A DNA stretch of 64,000 nucleotides from an uncultured Clostridia bacterium (GTDB taxonomy: Bacteria; Bacillota; Clostridia; Christensenellales; UBA1242). Where the stretch lies: positions 62,001 through 126,000 of the forward strand of contig CALWPL010000001.1 in the NCBI GenBank assembly GCA_944383405.1, in the 5' to 3' direction. Positions 52,748 to 61,408 of this stretch are shown one piece after another (within the stretch, counting starts at the first letter, position 1; each line of letters starts with the position of its first letter). The notes beneath the pieces are model-generated. The model was not told where the DNA came from, did no database searches, and was given only the letters and a program-made list of their open reading frames with translations. Both the position numbers and the translations under genes were made by a program.

Positions 52748-53392
52748 TTATTCATTATTTAATAAATTATTTAAATATATTTTTATTTCTTTATTTTTAC
52801 AATTTTTAAAAAATATTTCTTTAAAATATTCGTAGTTAATTGTTTCTTTTAAGAAATTTTGGTCAATTTCTTTTAATATTTGAGTCATTTCTTTATAAGT
52901 AATATTTTTTACATTATCTAAAATCTGTTTATTTTGTTTTTCAGGTATAACTCTTTCTTTTGGATAGCCATTTCCACCTCTTGTTGACAAAAGTTTGTCA
53001 AACATGTTTTCAAGGTCAAGCTCTGCACCCCAACCAAAACCTTTTGCAAATGGAAAACTTGCAGCATTTCCATCATTTATTTCACGAAACATAAATGCAT
53101 CACTTGGGTCTGTAATATGCCCACAAATTACACCTGGAAAACTATTTAGGGCAAGCATCGCTCCTTGTCCTGTTCCGCAACCAGTTATTACAAAATCGAC
53201 AACTTTAGCATTGAGTAAAATACCTGCAAGTAATCCTGCTTTGACATAAGTTAAACTATGTTTATCGTCATCTTTATACATTCCAAAATTATAAACTTCA
53301 TCTCCATATTTTTTTGCGACTTTATTTAGAACACTAAATATTAATTCGTTCTTACTTGCTTGACTATTTTCATTAATAAGTGCTATTTTCAT
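52748..53392 (-). CDS. RpiB/LacA/LacB-family sugar-phosphate isomerase-like protein
   Basis: 214 residues. MKIALINENSQASKNELIF, VVDFVITGCGTGQGAMLALNSFPGVICGHI and FREINDGNAASFPFAKGFGW correspond to the ribose-5-phosphate isomerase B/galactose-6-phosphate isomerase fold, where the Cys in GCGTGQG is the catalytic base. Compared with RpiB (about 145-150 residues) there is a C-terminal extension of about 65 residues, as in a clostridial subfamily of unclear substrate. Ends facing metK. Confidence 0.85.
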   Translation of the reverse strand: MKIALINENSQASKNELIFSVLNKVAKKYGDEVYNFGMYKDDDKHSLTYVKAGLLAGILLNAKVVDFVITGCGTGQGAMLALNSFPGVICGHITDPSDAFMFREINDGNAASFPFAKGFGWGAELDLENMFDKLLSTRGGNGYPKERVIPEKQNKQILDNVKNITYKEMTQILKEIDQNFLKETINYEYFKEIFFKNCKNKEIKIYLNNLLNNE

Positions 53393-53448
53393 AGAAATTT
53401 AATCTCCTTTTGTTATAAAATAATTTAATTAAAAAGATTTATGTATTT

Positions 53449-54078
53449 TTATTTAAAAAATTTATTCACATAATCTTTTGCTTCAAAGTAATTATCAAAT
53501 ATTTTATATTTTTTTGAGTCGGTTGTTTTTGCCATAAAAACATGGAATAGCATGCCATGATGATTATTAAAAGTTTTTATAAATTTTCTCCCATGATATT
53601 GAAGCATAAGGGAATAATCGTTTTTTGTTGTTGCAACAATATTAAATTCGAGATATTTATTGTAAAGTTTGATTAATTTATTGTTTTTTAATGAACTTGA
53701 TACAATACAAACTAATTTATTTGCCATAGTTTTTACATATGAAGAAATGGCTTTTAGAAATTTGATTTTATTGTTATTTGAAAATAAAGACATTAGCCAG
53801 CCGTCATTTGAAATTGAAAAGCCGCAAAATCCGTCTTCTGTTAGAAAATTGCAGGCGTTTTTATAGTTGTTTTCTTTAGCCGGAGAGGTATAATCCCCTC
53901 TGAATAGATATTTTCTGTTGATATTAAAAACAGAAATAAAAGTTTTTGGGTTTACCTTTAAAAGTTTAAATTTATTTATTTCAATTATCTCATAATTACT
54001 TTTAGAGAGTAATTTATTTAATTTTTTAACTATTTTATCAGGAATTTCTGTTTTTGAATACCAATATTTTGAAATCAT
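53449..54078 (-). CDS. GNAT-like hypothetical protein
   Basis: 209 residues. The segment GFCGFSISNDGWLMSLFSN followed by KLVCIVSSSLKNNKLIKLYNK and LEFNIVATTKNDYSLMLQYHG has the layout of an N-acetyltransferase core (strand pair, then a helix with LYxK and a strand), although the acetyl-CoA loop is not clear. The ATG at 54078 has AAAAGG seven bases upstream; an ATG 18 bases earlier lacks a site. Strongly basic (K/N-rich). Its role is unknown. Confidence 0.5.
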   Translation of the reverse strand: MISKYWYSKTEIPDKIVKKLNKLLSKSNYEIIEINKFKLLKVNPKTFISVFNINRKYLFRGDYTSPAKENNYKNACNFLTEDGFCGFSISNDGWLMSLFSNNNKIKFLKAISSYVKTMANKLVCIVSSSLKNNKLIKLYNKYLEFNIVATTKNDYSLMLQYHGRKFIKTFNNHHGMLFHVFMAKTTDSKKYKIFDNYFEAKDYVNKFFK

Positions 54079-54278
54079 TTTTTTCCTTTTATACATGAAA
54101 AATTTTTAATATTTTAGAAAATAAATTTTGAGTTTAAAATAGTTTACTTGATATGTATAAAAATAGTATTTTTATTTTTTAGTCAACTACTAAAATCTAT
54201 ATATCATAATACCATTTTTTTGTCTACTTTAATTGAATAATACAGGTTAGACAAACTAAAAAAGGTTACTTTAAAATA

Positions 54279-54306
54279 TTGTTTTTTCTTGTTTTTTTAG
54301 TATAAT
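54279..54306 (+). promoter_or_regulatory. Promoter of the gene at 54327
   Basis: TTGTTT (54279-54284), a 16-base spacer and TATAAT (54301-54306), continuing as TATAATATAAATAA. Nearly the same block precedes the gene at 58293. Confidence 0.55.
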
Positions 54307-54326
54307 ATAAATAAGGAGAAAAGCAA

Positions 54327-56249
54327 ATGGTAAAACTGAGAGAAGTTTATGATAAAGTTCAAAATCCTTTAAATAATCCTAAATTTTTACAACAAATAAT
54401 AGATGCTTATTCAAAAACTAGTAGGTCAGGCTTGCGTCGTGGCGGAGGATATAGCAATCTTTATGACTTTTTAGTGGGAGAAGATGAAAATACAGATAAA
54501 AGCAAGATAAATAGCAGAGACAGGGAAGCGTTTTTTATTGATGCTTACAATGACTGGATAAAAAACATATCTAAATTACAAGAGCCAGAAATAAAAAAAT
54601 TAGAAGAATATGGAATAAAAGCAAGGGGACTTCAAAAATATTTAACTTCTTTTGGTAAAGTTTCTTCAGAAGAAGATGTCATTAGATTAAATAAAAATCC
54701 GCTTTTAAATTGGGGCAAAAATATAAATGGTTGGGAACTTAATGATTTTTCTTGGACACATATTAAATCGCATCTTATAAAGGCATGCCAAGAAAAGGAA
54801 TTTCCTGTAAAGCATAGATTATATGTTGGGTGTCAAGCGCAAGACATGTGGAAACTTGCAAAAGAGTTTAAAGATAAATGTGATGAAAGAAATGTTCCTT
54901 TTTATTTTAAGTTATCATCAAAATCAAAGGCAAGAAGAGATAGAATGGTGTTTTATGCTAATACGAACAATTTATATGATTATCTTAACATTTTGCAAGA
55001 AATTAAGCAAGAAAATCCCGAGATAATAAATAGATGTGGCGAGCCGCCTATAGCAACTGGAAAATTAGACGGATGGATTGGGATAGGTGATGAACCTCCA
55101 AGGGATAAAAATGGAAAACTTCAATCTTATAACATATTAAGAGCAAATATTTTTGAAGATTCAATAGAAGAAATTGTTTTAAATGATATTTTAGACCTTA
55201 AGGGCAAAGAAGTAGTCTATAATGGAAATAGGGTTGCTTTTAATAAAATATTTCTTGAAAGTGCCTTAACAACTATTTTAAATGACATAACGATAAAAAG
55301 CGAAAAATCTTCTACTATATTTGGTGAATATGGATTAAAAGTAGAAGATTTAAAAAATCCAAAATTTAGAGAATATATAAAAAAAGCTCTTATAAATAAG
55401 AACATGTCAAAGGGATTAAAAAAATTAATAGATGTAAAAGATATAAAGTATGAATTATATGGAAGCAATGATAATCCAATTTTTACTATCCCAACTAAAA
55501 GCGGTAAAGGAATTCCAGTAGACACAAACTTAATGGATAAAATAATAAAGGATTCTGTTCCAATTATTCAGAAAGCAGATCCAGATTTTTTGAAAAAAGT
55601 AAGAATGGAGATTGAAAAAAAGAGTAAAGAAAATAATGTAGATGAGAAATTTTGTTTTCAAAAGGGAAGTAAGGAAAGATTTGAAATAGAAGACAAAAAA
55701 AGGGAGTTGCTAGCGGAAAGAGAGAAATTTTCAGAGAAAAAACAACTTAAAAAAGTAGATAATGAGTTAAACAGTGAAAATGAAAAAATAGAAAAGAAAG
55801 AATTCCAAAATTCAAAGGACATATTAAAAAATATAAATTCCAGTCTTATGAATCAAAGGATAAAGTTACCAACAGGGGCTGAAATATCGGCGAAGCAATA
55901 TCTTGAGGAGTTTGTATTGCCAAAGGTTCCAAGTAATGGAAAAATCATATTAAAAAATAATAAACAAATTTCTACTAAGCAATATATTGAAGAGTTTGTT
56001 TTAAGTGGTTTATGTCAATATTATAATGGAGATATAAATGCATTAATGAAAGATACAATAAAAAAATCAAGCGAAATAGTAGAGTTTGCAGAAAAATATG
56101 AAATCAGGAAAAATAATAAAGAAAATGCGAAAACTCAAGTTTTAGAGTATTATAAAAAAGAAAACATTTCACAAAAGGATAAGAATTCTGAAAAAGTTAA
56201 AGAAGAGAAAATACCAATCAAAGAATTGGAAGACAGAGAAAAAATTTAA
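54327..56249 (+). CDS. Hypothetical protein with a possible HopA1-like domain and short C-terminal repeat
   Basis: 640 residues. Residues 164-258 (start HRLYVGC, then PFYFKLSSKSKARRDRMVFY, then a helix, a CGEPP turn and GIGDEPP) follow the pattern of the HopA1 effector domain seen in some bacterial toxins and lanthipeptide synthetases: substrate-shaping strand, RRD-x-x-V-x-Y, helix, proline turn, G-I-G. Residues 430-510 are a charged helix. Residues 511-531 and 539-559 are two copies of a 21-residue repeat sharing IS-K-QY-EEFVL. Sensible start with AAGGAGAAAAG and its own promoter. No signal peptide. Secreted effector or intracellular role cannot be told. Confidence 0.6.
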   Translation: MVKLREVYDKVQNPLNNPKFLQQIIDAYSKTSRSGLRRGGGYSNLYDFLVGEDENTDKSKINSRDREAFFIDAYNDWIKNISKLQEPEIKKLEEYGIKARGLQKYLTSFGKVSSEEDVIRLNKNPLLNWGKNINGWELNDFSWTHIKSHLIKACQEKEFPVKHRLYVGCQAQDMWKLAKEFKDKCDERNVPFYFKLSSKSKARRDRMVFYANTNNLYDYLNILQEIKQENPEIINRCGEPPIATGKLDGWIGIGDEPPRDKNGKLQSYNILRANIFEDSIEEIVLNDILDLKGKEVVYNGNRVAFNKIFLESALTTILNDITIKSEKSSTIFGEYGLKVEDLKNPKFREYIKKALINKNMSKGLKKLIDVKDIKYELYGSNDNPIFTIPTKSGKGIPVDTNLMDKIIKDSVPIIQKADPDFLKKVRMEIEKKSKENNVDEKFCFQKGSKERFEIEDKKRELLAEREKFSEKKQLKKVDNELNSENEKIEKKEFQNSKDILKNINSSLMNQRIKLPTGAEISAKQYLEEFVLPKVPSNGKIILKNNKQISTKQYIEEFVLSGLCQYYNGDINALMKDTIKKSSEIVEFAEKYEIRKNNKENAKTQVLEYYKKENISQKDKNSEKVKEEKIPIKELEDREKI

Positions 56250-56367
56250 AATTAAAGTTTAATTTTTTATAAGTATATGGTATATTAGTGTAGATTTGAA
56301 AAAGATTACTTATAAATTATTTTACTAATAGTATTATAAATGGTAATTAAAAAATTATTAAAAAGTA

Positions 56368-56646
56368 TACATTAGACAAAAGTCAATTTATTGACACAAA
56401 ATTTAATAAAAACTATATTCAAAGTAGTCCTAATAATAAGTTGATTTTTGAATTCAACACTTTTTGGTCGTTATGATACCAAAAGTAATTTCTATTATCT
56501 TTATAGTAGATATTATGACCTAGAGATTTGTAGATTTATTAATGCAGATAAGTTAGATTGCATTGTCTTATCTTGTTCGACCGGATTAAATTCATATGAA
56601 TATTGTTTGAACTATCCAATATCAAATGTCGATTTTCAAGGAAATT
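56368..56646 (+). pseudogene. Remnant of an RHS-repeat-associated core domain
   Basis: Translation gives the RHS core: in one frame LDKSQFIDTKFNKN and further to IFEFNTFWSL, then a shift to FGRYDTKSNFYYLYSRYYDL, EICRFINADKL and LNSYEYCLNYPISNVDFQGN. The expected core reads as DTETGLYYLxSRYYDPxxGRFINAD with NxYxYCxNNPVNxVDPxG; the Gly and Pro at key turns are lost (ETGL to KSNF, DPE to DLE, DPSG to DFQG), the frame changes near 56450, and there is no upstream RHS repeat region. It is decayed and not expressed as a functional protein. Confidence 0.7.
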
Positions 56647-56649
56647 TAC

Positions 56650-57196
56650 TCATATTGATTATTTTAATATTAGTTGCACACCACTTGGCGGAAGTTCGAA
56701 TTCTCAATTCGAACCTACCAATAAAAATTCGAACTCAAAAGGGTTCCTTCAGAGTGCTCAACCATATGGTTTAAAATGTCAATTCGAAAATGGCGCAAAC
56801 GCACCTAAATTTGAACCTTTTGCAAAAAACAAAGCAATCAACCCCGAAAAATGGGAGTTTGAAACCGAAATCGGCAAAACTGGAACTGCAAATGAAAACA
56901 TTCGCACTCTCATTAACAAAACCAAAAATGAAAAAGAAAAAACAAATTCCAACAACATCACAACCAAAACCATAAACGAAGTATTAAAGACCGAAAGCAG
57001 GGAAGAACCAAACACAAACATAAAAGGCATTGCAAGAACAAAAATTAAGCAAACTACTAAAACCAAAACAAAAAGAAAAGCAACCCCGCCAACTATTCAA
57101 AAATTTTCAAACCACATTAAGTTCATCGACTACATCCCAACCCGCGAAATAATAACTTACCGCCATCTCTTCGCCTACGGCTTTTACGTTGAATAA
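56650..57196 (+). other. C-rich composition island with an ORF of unknown origin
   Basis: An open frame on + runs from 56603 to 57196, but its first part overlaps the RHS remnant in another frame, so any real start lies after about 56690. The + strand here is rich in A and C and poor in G and T (codons AAC, ACC, ATC, CTC), unlike all neighbouring genes. Four TTCGAA hexamers lie at 56695, 56708, 56728 and 56783, the first two forming a 9-3-9 inverted repeat (56694-56714). The translated C-terminus (KFIDYIPTREIITYRHLFAYG) looks protein-like; the middle is low complexity (K/T/N). It may be a horizontally acquired tip of the RHS gene. Confidence 0.45.
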
Positions 57197-57414
57197 AAAT
57201 AAATAATAGAAAATTATGTTGACAAATATATTATAAATGATTATTATGAAAAATATAAAATTTAGCACTCTAATTATTTGTTTGCTAAAATAAATATTAA
57301 GAGATAAATATAATTGAAATAATAAAATTTATTTATTATTTAAAAAGTTTAACGACAATTTGATATATAGCTTATTATTTTATATTTAAACAATATAAGG
57401 AGGTAAATTAATAA

Positions 57415-57792
57415 ATGGGTTTGATGGAATGGTTTAGTGAAAATCTTAGGGTACGAAGAGCAGGGCGAATCGCCAAAAACAAAGTTGAACTAAGTAGGTT
57501 AGAAAGTAGTAAAATTTCTAGCCTTGATGAAAAAAGAATTTTAAAATTGACAAGCAGCATAGCTCAGGATGAAGAAAGACAAAAAATTGCATCAGAAAAA
57601 GCCACTAAGACTCAGAATATTGATAAATCTAAACGGATAGTAAAACAGACAAATACCTCTGTTGAAAATAATTTAAATTATCAAGGCTCACAACGCATTG
57701 AAAGGAGTAATAATTCTTCGTCCCAAAAACTAAATTTTAAAAAAAATCCAGAACTTATAAAAAAGAATGATAGGACAAGTAAACACAAATAA
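57415..57792 (+). CDS. Small basic hypothetical protein
   Basis: 125 residues with a near-perfect AAGGAGG twelve bases before the ATG. N-terminus MGLMEWFSENLRVRRAGRIAK is amphipathic; the rest is polar and low complexity with a K/S/N/Q composition (probably disordered), ending KKNDRTSKHK. No family is recognised. It lies between the RHS remnant and the defence module and is followed by its own terminator. Confidence 0.65.
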   Translation: MGLMEWFSENLRVRRAGRIAKNKVELSRLESSKISSLDEKRILKLTSSIAQDEERQKIASEKATKTQNIDKSKRIVKQTNTSVENNLNYQGSQRIERSNNSSSQKLNFKKNPELIKKNDRTSKHK

Positions 57793-57827
57793 CTATTTGC
57801 ACCATTGTATGCAAATAGTTTTTTTTT
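57791..57827 (+). terminator. Terminator after the small basic protein gene
   Basis: AACTATTTGCA (57791-57801) pairs with TGCAAATAGTT (57810-57820) and is followed by T7. Confidence 0.88.
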
Positions 57828-58292
57828 AAATAGATTATAGATATTGGCAGGTTGATTCTGTAAAAATTAGAAAAAAATAATAAATAAGTCAGAACCAATT
57901 TGGAAATCACAACTTTTATATAAAATAGGTAAATATTAAATACTATTGTTTAGTATAGTATTTTTATATATTTTTAAAATAAATATACCTTAATGTGCAA
58001 AACAATAATTTTCAAAATGTATTTTTATATAAAATTTTTAATCAATTGTGAATTTTAATGTCATTGGGCATAGAAAGATGATAAAGATCAACATATGCTT
58101 AATAAAAAGCAATAAAATACGGTATTTAAGGTGTTAAAATAAAAATTTGTAAAAATATGCAAAATGGCGAATTTGATATAAGTGAATGATTTATTTGTTA
58201 AAGTAGGCAGAAAATTGAAATAAAGGAATAATTATAAATTAATTGAAATTATGTTTTCTTTTTTGTATAATATAAATAATGAGGATTAAAAT
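57828..58292. other. Gene-free spacer before the Lamassu-like module
   Basis: Very AT-rich with no credible ORF. It holds a weaker hairpin with T-run (AAATACTAT 57938-57946 with ATAGTATTT 57955-57963) and, at the end, a promoter: TTGAAA (58243-58248), 17 bases, TATAAT (58266-58271), continuing as TATAATATAAATAA as before the gene at 54327. Confidence 0.5.
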
Positions 58293-59306
58293 ATGAAGGT
58301 TAGAGAACGTGTTGGAGCAGATATTCCCAATAGATTTGATTATCAACTTGCTTTATCTATGTTATATCTTATAGATTCTAAAGAGCCGATAACTGTTATT
58401 ATAGAAACATTAGAAGATTTTGCTATTGTAAAGAATATCAATAATAAAGAAATTGTAGATATCTATCAAGTTAAAACAGTAGGTGCTGGATTAATCAGTA
58501 AATCCACATTGCTAAGTGAAAATGTCTATGGCAAATTGTATTTAACAGATAGTTTTTTTAGTAATAATGCGAATACTTTAAATATAATAAGCAATAATAA
58601 TTTAAAAGGGGCGGCAACCGAAAGACTAGACAAATTTAAAATATTTGATAAATTTTCTCAAAAAGAAAAAAATCAGATATATGAAAATATAGAAAAGTAT
58701 TTTAATGATAATAAGATTTTTTATAATAAAAAAGATATAAATTCTGGCAAACTAGTTTTTGTAAAAACTAGTTTGCCACTTAAAGACACATTGTTTGAAA
58801 AGATGCTTATAGGATCAGTAAATGAACTTTTAAATGAGAATCGTTATGATCAATCTATAAATCCAGCAGTTGTATTTAAGACTCTTAAGGATTATTTTAT
58901 TAAAGTAAGAAATGCAAATATAGAGGAAGAAATTACTTTAGAAGAAGCGAAGGCGAAAAGAGGTATCAATTCTAATATATTAAATATTCTTTTGCAAAAT
59001 GCAAAACAGGCACAAACAATAAGTAAAACTGAACTTGTTTCTTTTTGTTCTCAATTTTTAAAAGCAGATGAAATTCTAAAAGTAAAAAATGAGTATTCGA
59101 ATTTTATTGCTAAAAATAGTGATATTTGTGATAATATTTTTATACAATTTAAAAATAAATTAGAAAATGATTTTGGGAATTTTATTAAACAAAATGAAAA
59201 TTTAAATACTGTAGATGCAATAAATTTATTTGTTTCACAATATTCTAATTCAATATATTCAAAAGAGTTTATTATAGTGTGTTTAGTTGCACAAATATAT
59301 AGTTAG
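58293..59306 (+). CDS. DUF4297/Cap4-type nuclease, Lamassu LmuA-like
   Basis: 337 residues. The N-terminal 65 residues have the DUF4297 pattern of the PD-(D/E)XK nuclease superfamily: RFDYQLALSMLYLI (14-27, the YQ motif), acidic residues Glu38/Asp42 in VIIETLEDFAI, and Gln59-Val-Lys61 in DIYQVKT. The C-terminal 270 residues are helical and of unknown function. In Lamassu systems such a nuclease is the effector released by an SMC-like partner after phage sensing. The partner gene starts nine bases downstream. AGGATT precedes the ATG. The assignment rests on the motif order and neighbour. Confidence 0.72.
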   Translation: MKVRERVGADIPNRFDYQLALSMLYLIDSKEPITVIIETLEDFAIVKNINNKEIVDIYQVKTVGAGLISKSTLLSENVYGKLYLTDSFFSNNANTLNIISNNNLKGAATERLDKFKIFDKFSQKEKNQIYENIEKYFNDNKIFYNKKDINSGKLVFVKTSLPLKDTLFEKMLIGSVNELLNENRYDQSINPAVVFKTLKDYFIKVRNANIEEEITLEEAKAKRGINSNILNILLQNAKQAQTISKTELVSFCSQFLKADEILKVKNEYSNFIAKNSDICDNIFIQFKNKLENDFGNFIKQNENLNTVDAINLFVSQYSNSIYSKEFIIVCLVAQIYS

Positions 59307-59314
59307 GAGACTGT

Positions 59315-60973
59315 ATGAAAAATATTAATATTAATTCAATTTTAATTTATGATAAAAAAGAAGTTGTAGCTAAAAAAGTATTATTTAAAGAAGGTATTAA
59401 TATAATTACATCAATAGAAAATGGTAGAGGAAAGACATCTTTATCAAAACTCATATTATATGCATTTGGTGCTAAGTTAGAGATAAGTGATAATTGGAAT
59501 TTTAACAATATATTTACTAAAATTGATTTTAGTATAGAAAATAAATTTATAAGCATAATTAGATTTAAAGATACATATAAGATTTTACATGATGATGAAG
59601 TTTATAATTTTTTAAAACAGTCCGAGTACAATAAAAAATTGTATGAGATATTAGATTTTAATATATTGATTAAAAATAAAAATAATGATGATTATCTTGA
59701 GGCAATTCCTTCTATATTGTTGTTGCCAAATTATATTAGTCAATTTGCAAAAGCTGATGAAAGATCAATTTTTTTAGATTTAAATATGTATAATATAGAA
59801 GATATTAGAGATACTTTTTATTATCATTCAGGAGTATTGGATAAGGAATATAGTAATTTATTAAGAATGATTAGTTTCTATCAGCATGAGATTGGTAAAT
59901 TAAAAAAAGAATTTGAAAAAATTAATGATATAATAAAATTTTTAGAGGAAAAAGTCGATAAAAATAAAAACGTTATTTACTTAAAAGATGATAATATTGA
60001 TCTTGATATAAAAACATATAACAACTATATTTTTCATAAGAATGATTTATATGAAAAATTAAAGCAATTAGATATTATAAAAAATAATATTTCTTTATTG
60101 AAACGGACTAGAAAAAATAATAATCTAATAAGAGAAAGCTTGCTCAAAGAAGATATAGTGACATGCCCAAATTGTGGCTATGATATTTCTAGTTTTATTG
60201 AAAAAGCGTTAAAGTTAAACCTAGCTGAAGAAAATATTGTTAATGAATTAGCAAATTTAACTGCTGAAAAAATAGATTTAGAAAAGACTATAGATAAAAA
60301 AAGGTTGTTTATTTTACAATTGGAAAAAGAAGTAAAAATAATAGATGAAAGAAGGAATAACAAAACGACAGAAAACGATATTTTAGTTTGGAAAGAAGAA
60401 TTAAACAAGCTAAAAACGTACTATGCAGACATGGCTATAAAACAGCAAGAATATGAAATACAATTAAAAAATTGTAATAGATTAAAGTCAAATTATTCTA
60501 ATAAAAAGAAAGAAGTAGATGAAAAATATGAACAAGAATTTTTTATTTATCTAAAAAAACTAAATATAACTACAAAAAGGTTGCATGAACTTAATAAAAA
60601 GTTGAAGTTGAATCAAAGGTTTAAATTAGAAGCTAGTGAAATGCCTAGATTGAATATAGCGAGTTTCTTTGCGTTTCAGAAAACAAAAAATAAAACTGCT
60701 TTATACTTTCCGTTAATTTTAGATTTTCCTAATATGGATATGTCATCAACAAACATATCAAAATGCTTTGATTTAATGATGACAAATATATCAGATATAA
60801 TTAAGTATCCGCAAAGCTTGGTTTTTTCGATAAATTGTTTGGAAAGGATAAATCAATCTGGACATAAATTAGAGTATTATAATTTAATTGATTTGGAAGG
60901 TTTTGAACAGTTATTAAATAAAACAGATTATACAAATAATTTAAAAGAAATAAAAACTTTCTTTGTAGATTAA
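59315..60973 (+). CDS. Rad50/SMC-like ATPase with zinc-hook motif, Lamassu LmuB-like
   Basis: 552 residues. Walker A ENGRGKTS at 35-42 in a Rad50/SMC-type N-lobe; then a coiled coil (about 180-280) reaching CPNCG (284-288), the CxxC of a zinc hook; a second coiled coil (about 295-430); and a C-lobe with a Walker B-like YFPLILDFPNMD (464-475) in which Asp470 replaces the usual D-E pair. It is short for LmuB. The ATPase probably dimerises through the hook and senses DNA ends or structures, keeping the nuclease inactive until needed. Starts nine bases after the nuclease gene with TTAGGAG. Confidence 0.72.
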   Translation: MKNININSILIYDKKEVVAKKVLFKEGINIITSIENGRGKTSLSKLILYAFGAKLEISDNWNFNNIFTKIDFSIENKFISIIRFKDTYKILHDDEVYNFLKQSEYNKKLYEILDFNILIKNKNNDDYLEAIPSILLLPNYISQFAKADERSIFLDLNMYNIEDIRDTFYYHSGVLDKEYSNLLRMISFYQHEIGKLKKEFEKINDIIKFLEEKVDKNKNVIYLKDDNIDLDIKTYNNYIFHKNDLYEKLKQLDIIKNNISLLKRTRKNNNLIRESLLKEDIVTCPNCGYDISSFIEKALKLNLAEENIVNELANLTAEKIDLEKTIDKKRLFILQLEKEVKIIDERRNNKTTENDILVWKEELNKLKTYYADMAIKQQEYEIQLKNCNRLKSNYSNKKKEVDEKYEQEFFIYLKKLNITTKRLHELNKKLKLNQRFKLEASEMPRLNIASFFAFQKTKNKTALYFPLILDFPNMDMSSTNISKCFDLMMTNISDIIKYPQSLVFSINCLERINQSGHKLEYYNLIDLEGFEQLLNKTDYTNNLKEIKTFFVD

Positions 60974-61408
60974 AAACAACGACTATTGTTCTGTTTAGGA
61001 ATTAAAATTTTTAAGTACAAAACTAATGTTAAATTGAAAAAATTCTTTTATGCCAATATATAGCCAACTTATAGTATTTTCTTATGTGTAATTTAAGATA
61101 AAGGTAAAAATCATAAGTTTAAATCTATATTTAAAACTGAACAACTAATAAAGTAATTTTTATATTAAATATATTTTTGAAAAAATATCAACGTTCAATT
61201 TATACATACATTCTTAAAAAATTTATAGTATTAACTTACGTAAAATATCAGATTTTATGTAATTTGACTTTTGTTTAAATAAGTAGTAAAAAACAGCAAA
61301 AATAAAATTTTGCTGTTTTTTTGTTTGATAATTAATACAAAAAATAAAATTTGTGTTATAATAGCAATGACACATAGTTTAAATTATATAGAACTATAAG
61401 GAGTAAAA
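60974..61408. other. Gene-free spacer before hsdM
   Basis: No ORF. It contains a strong hairpin, AAAAAACAGCAAAA (61288-61301) with TTTTGCTGTTTTTT (61308-61321), ending in a T-run (terminator). The hsdM promoter follows: -10 TATAAT (61357-61362) with TGT extension and only a weak -35. Confidence 0.6.

Noticed and set aside
56680..56716. tRNA 3'-end fragment (TTCCGCCA-like on the minus strand with TTCGAAT boxes) as a phage attachment site
   Set aside because: No T-arm stem can be formed and no integrase or matching tRNA is in the window.
56779..57066. Hydrophobic minus-strand open frame inside the C-rich island
   Set aside because: Its membrane-like composition results from the complement of A/C-rich codons. 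No ribosome binding site or start context.
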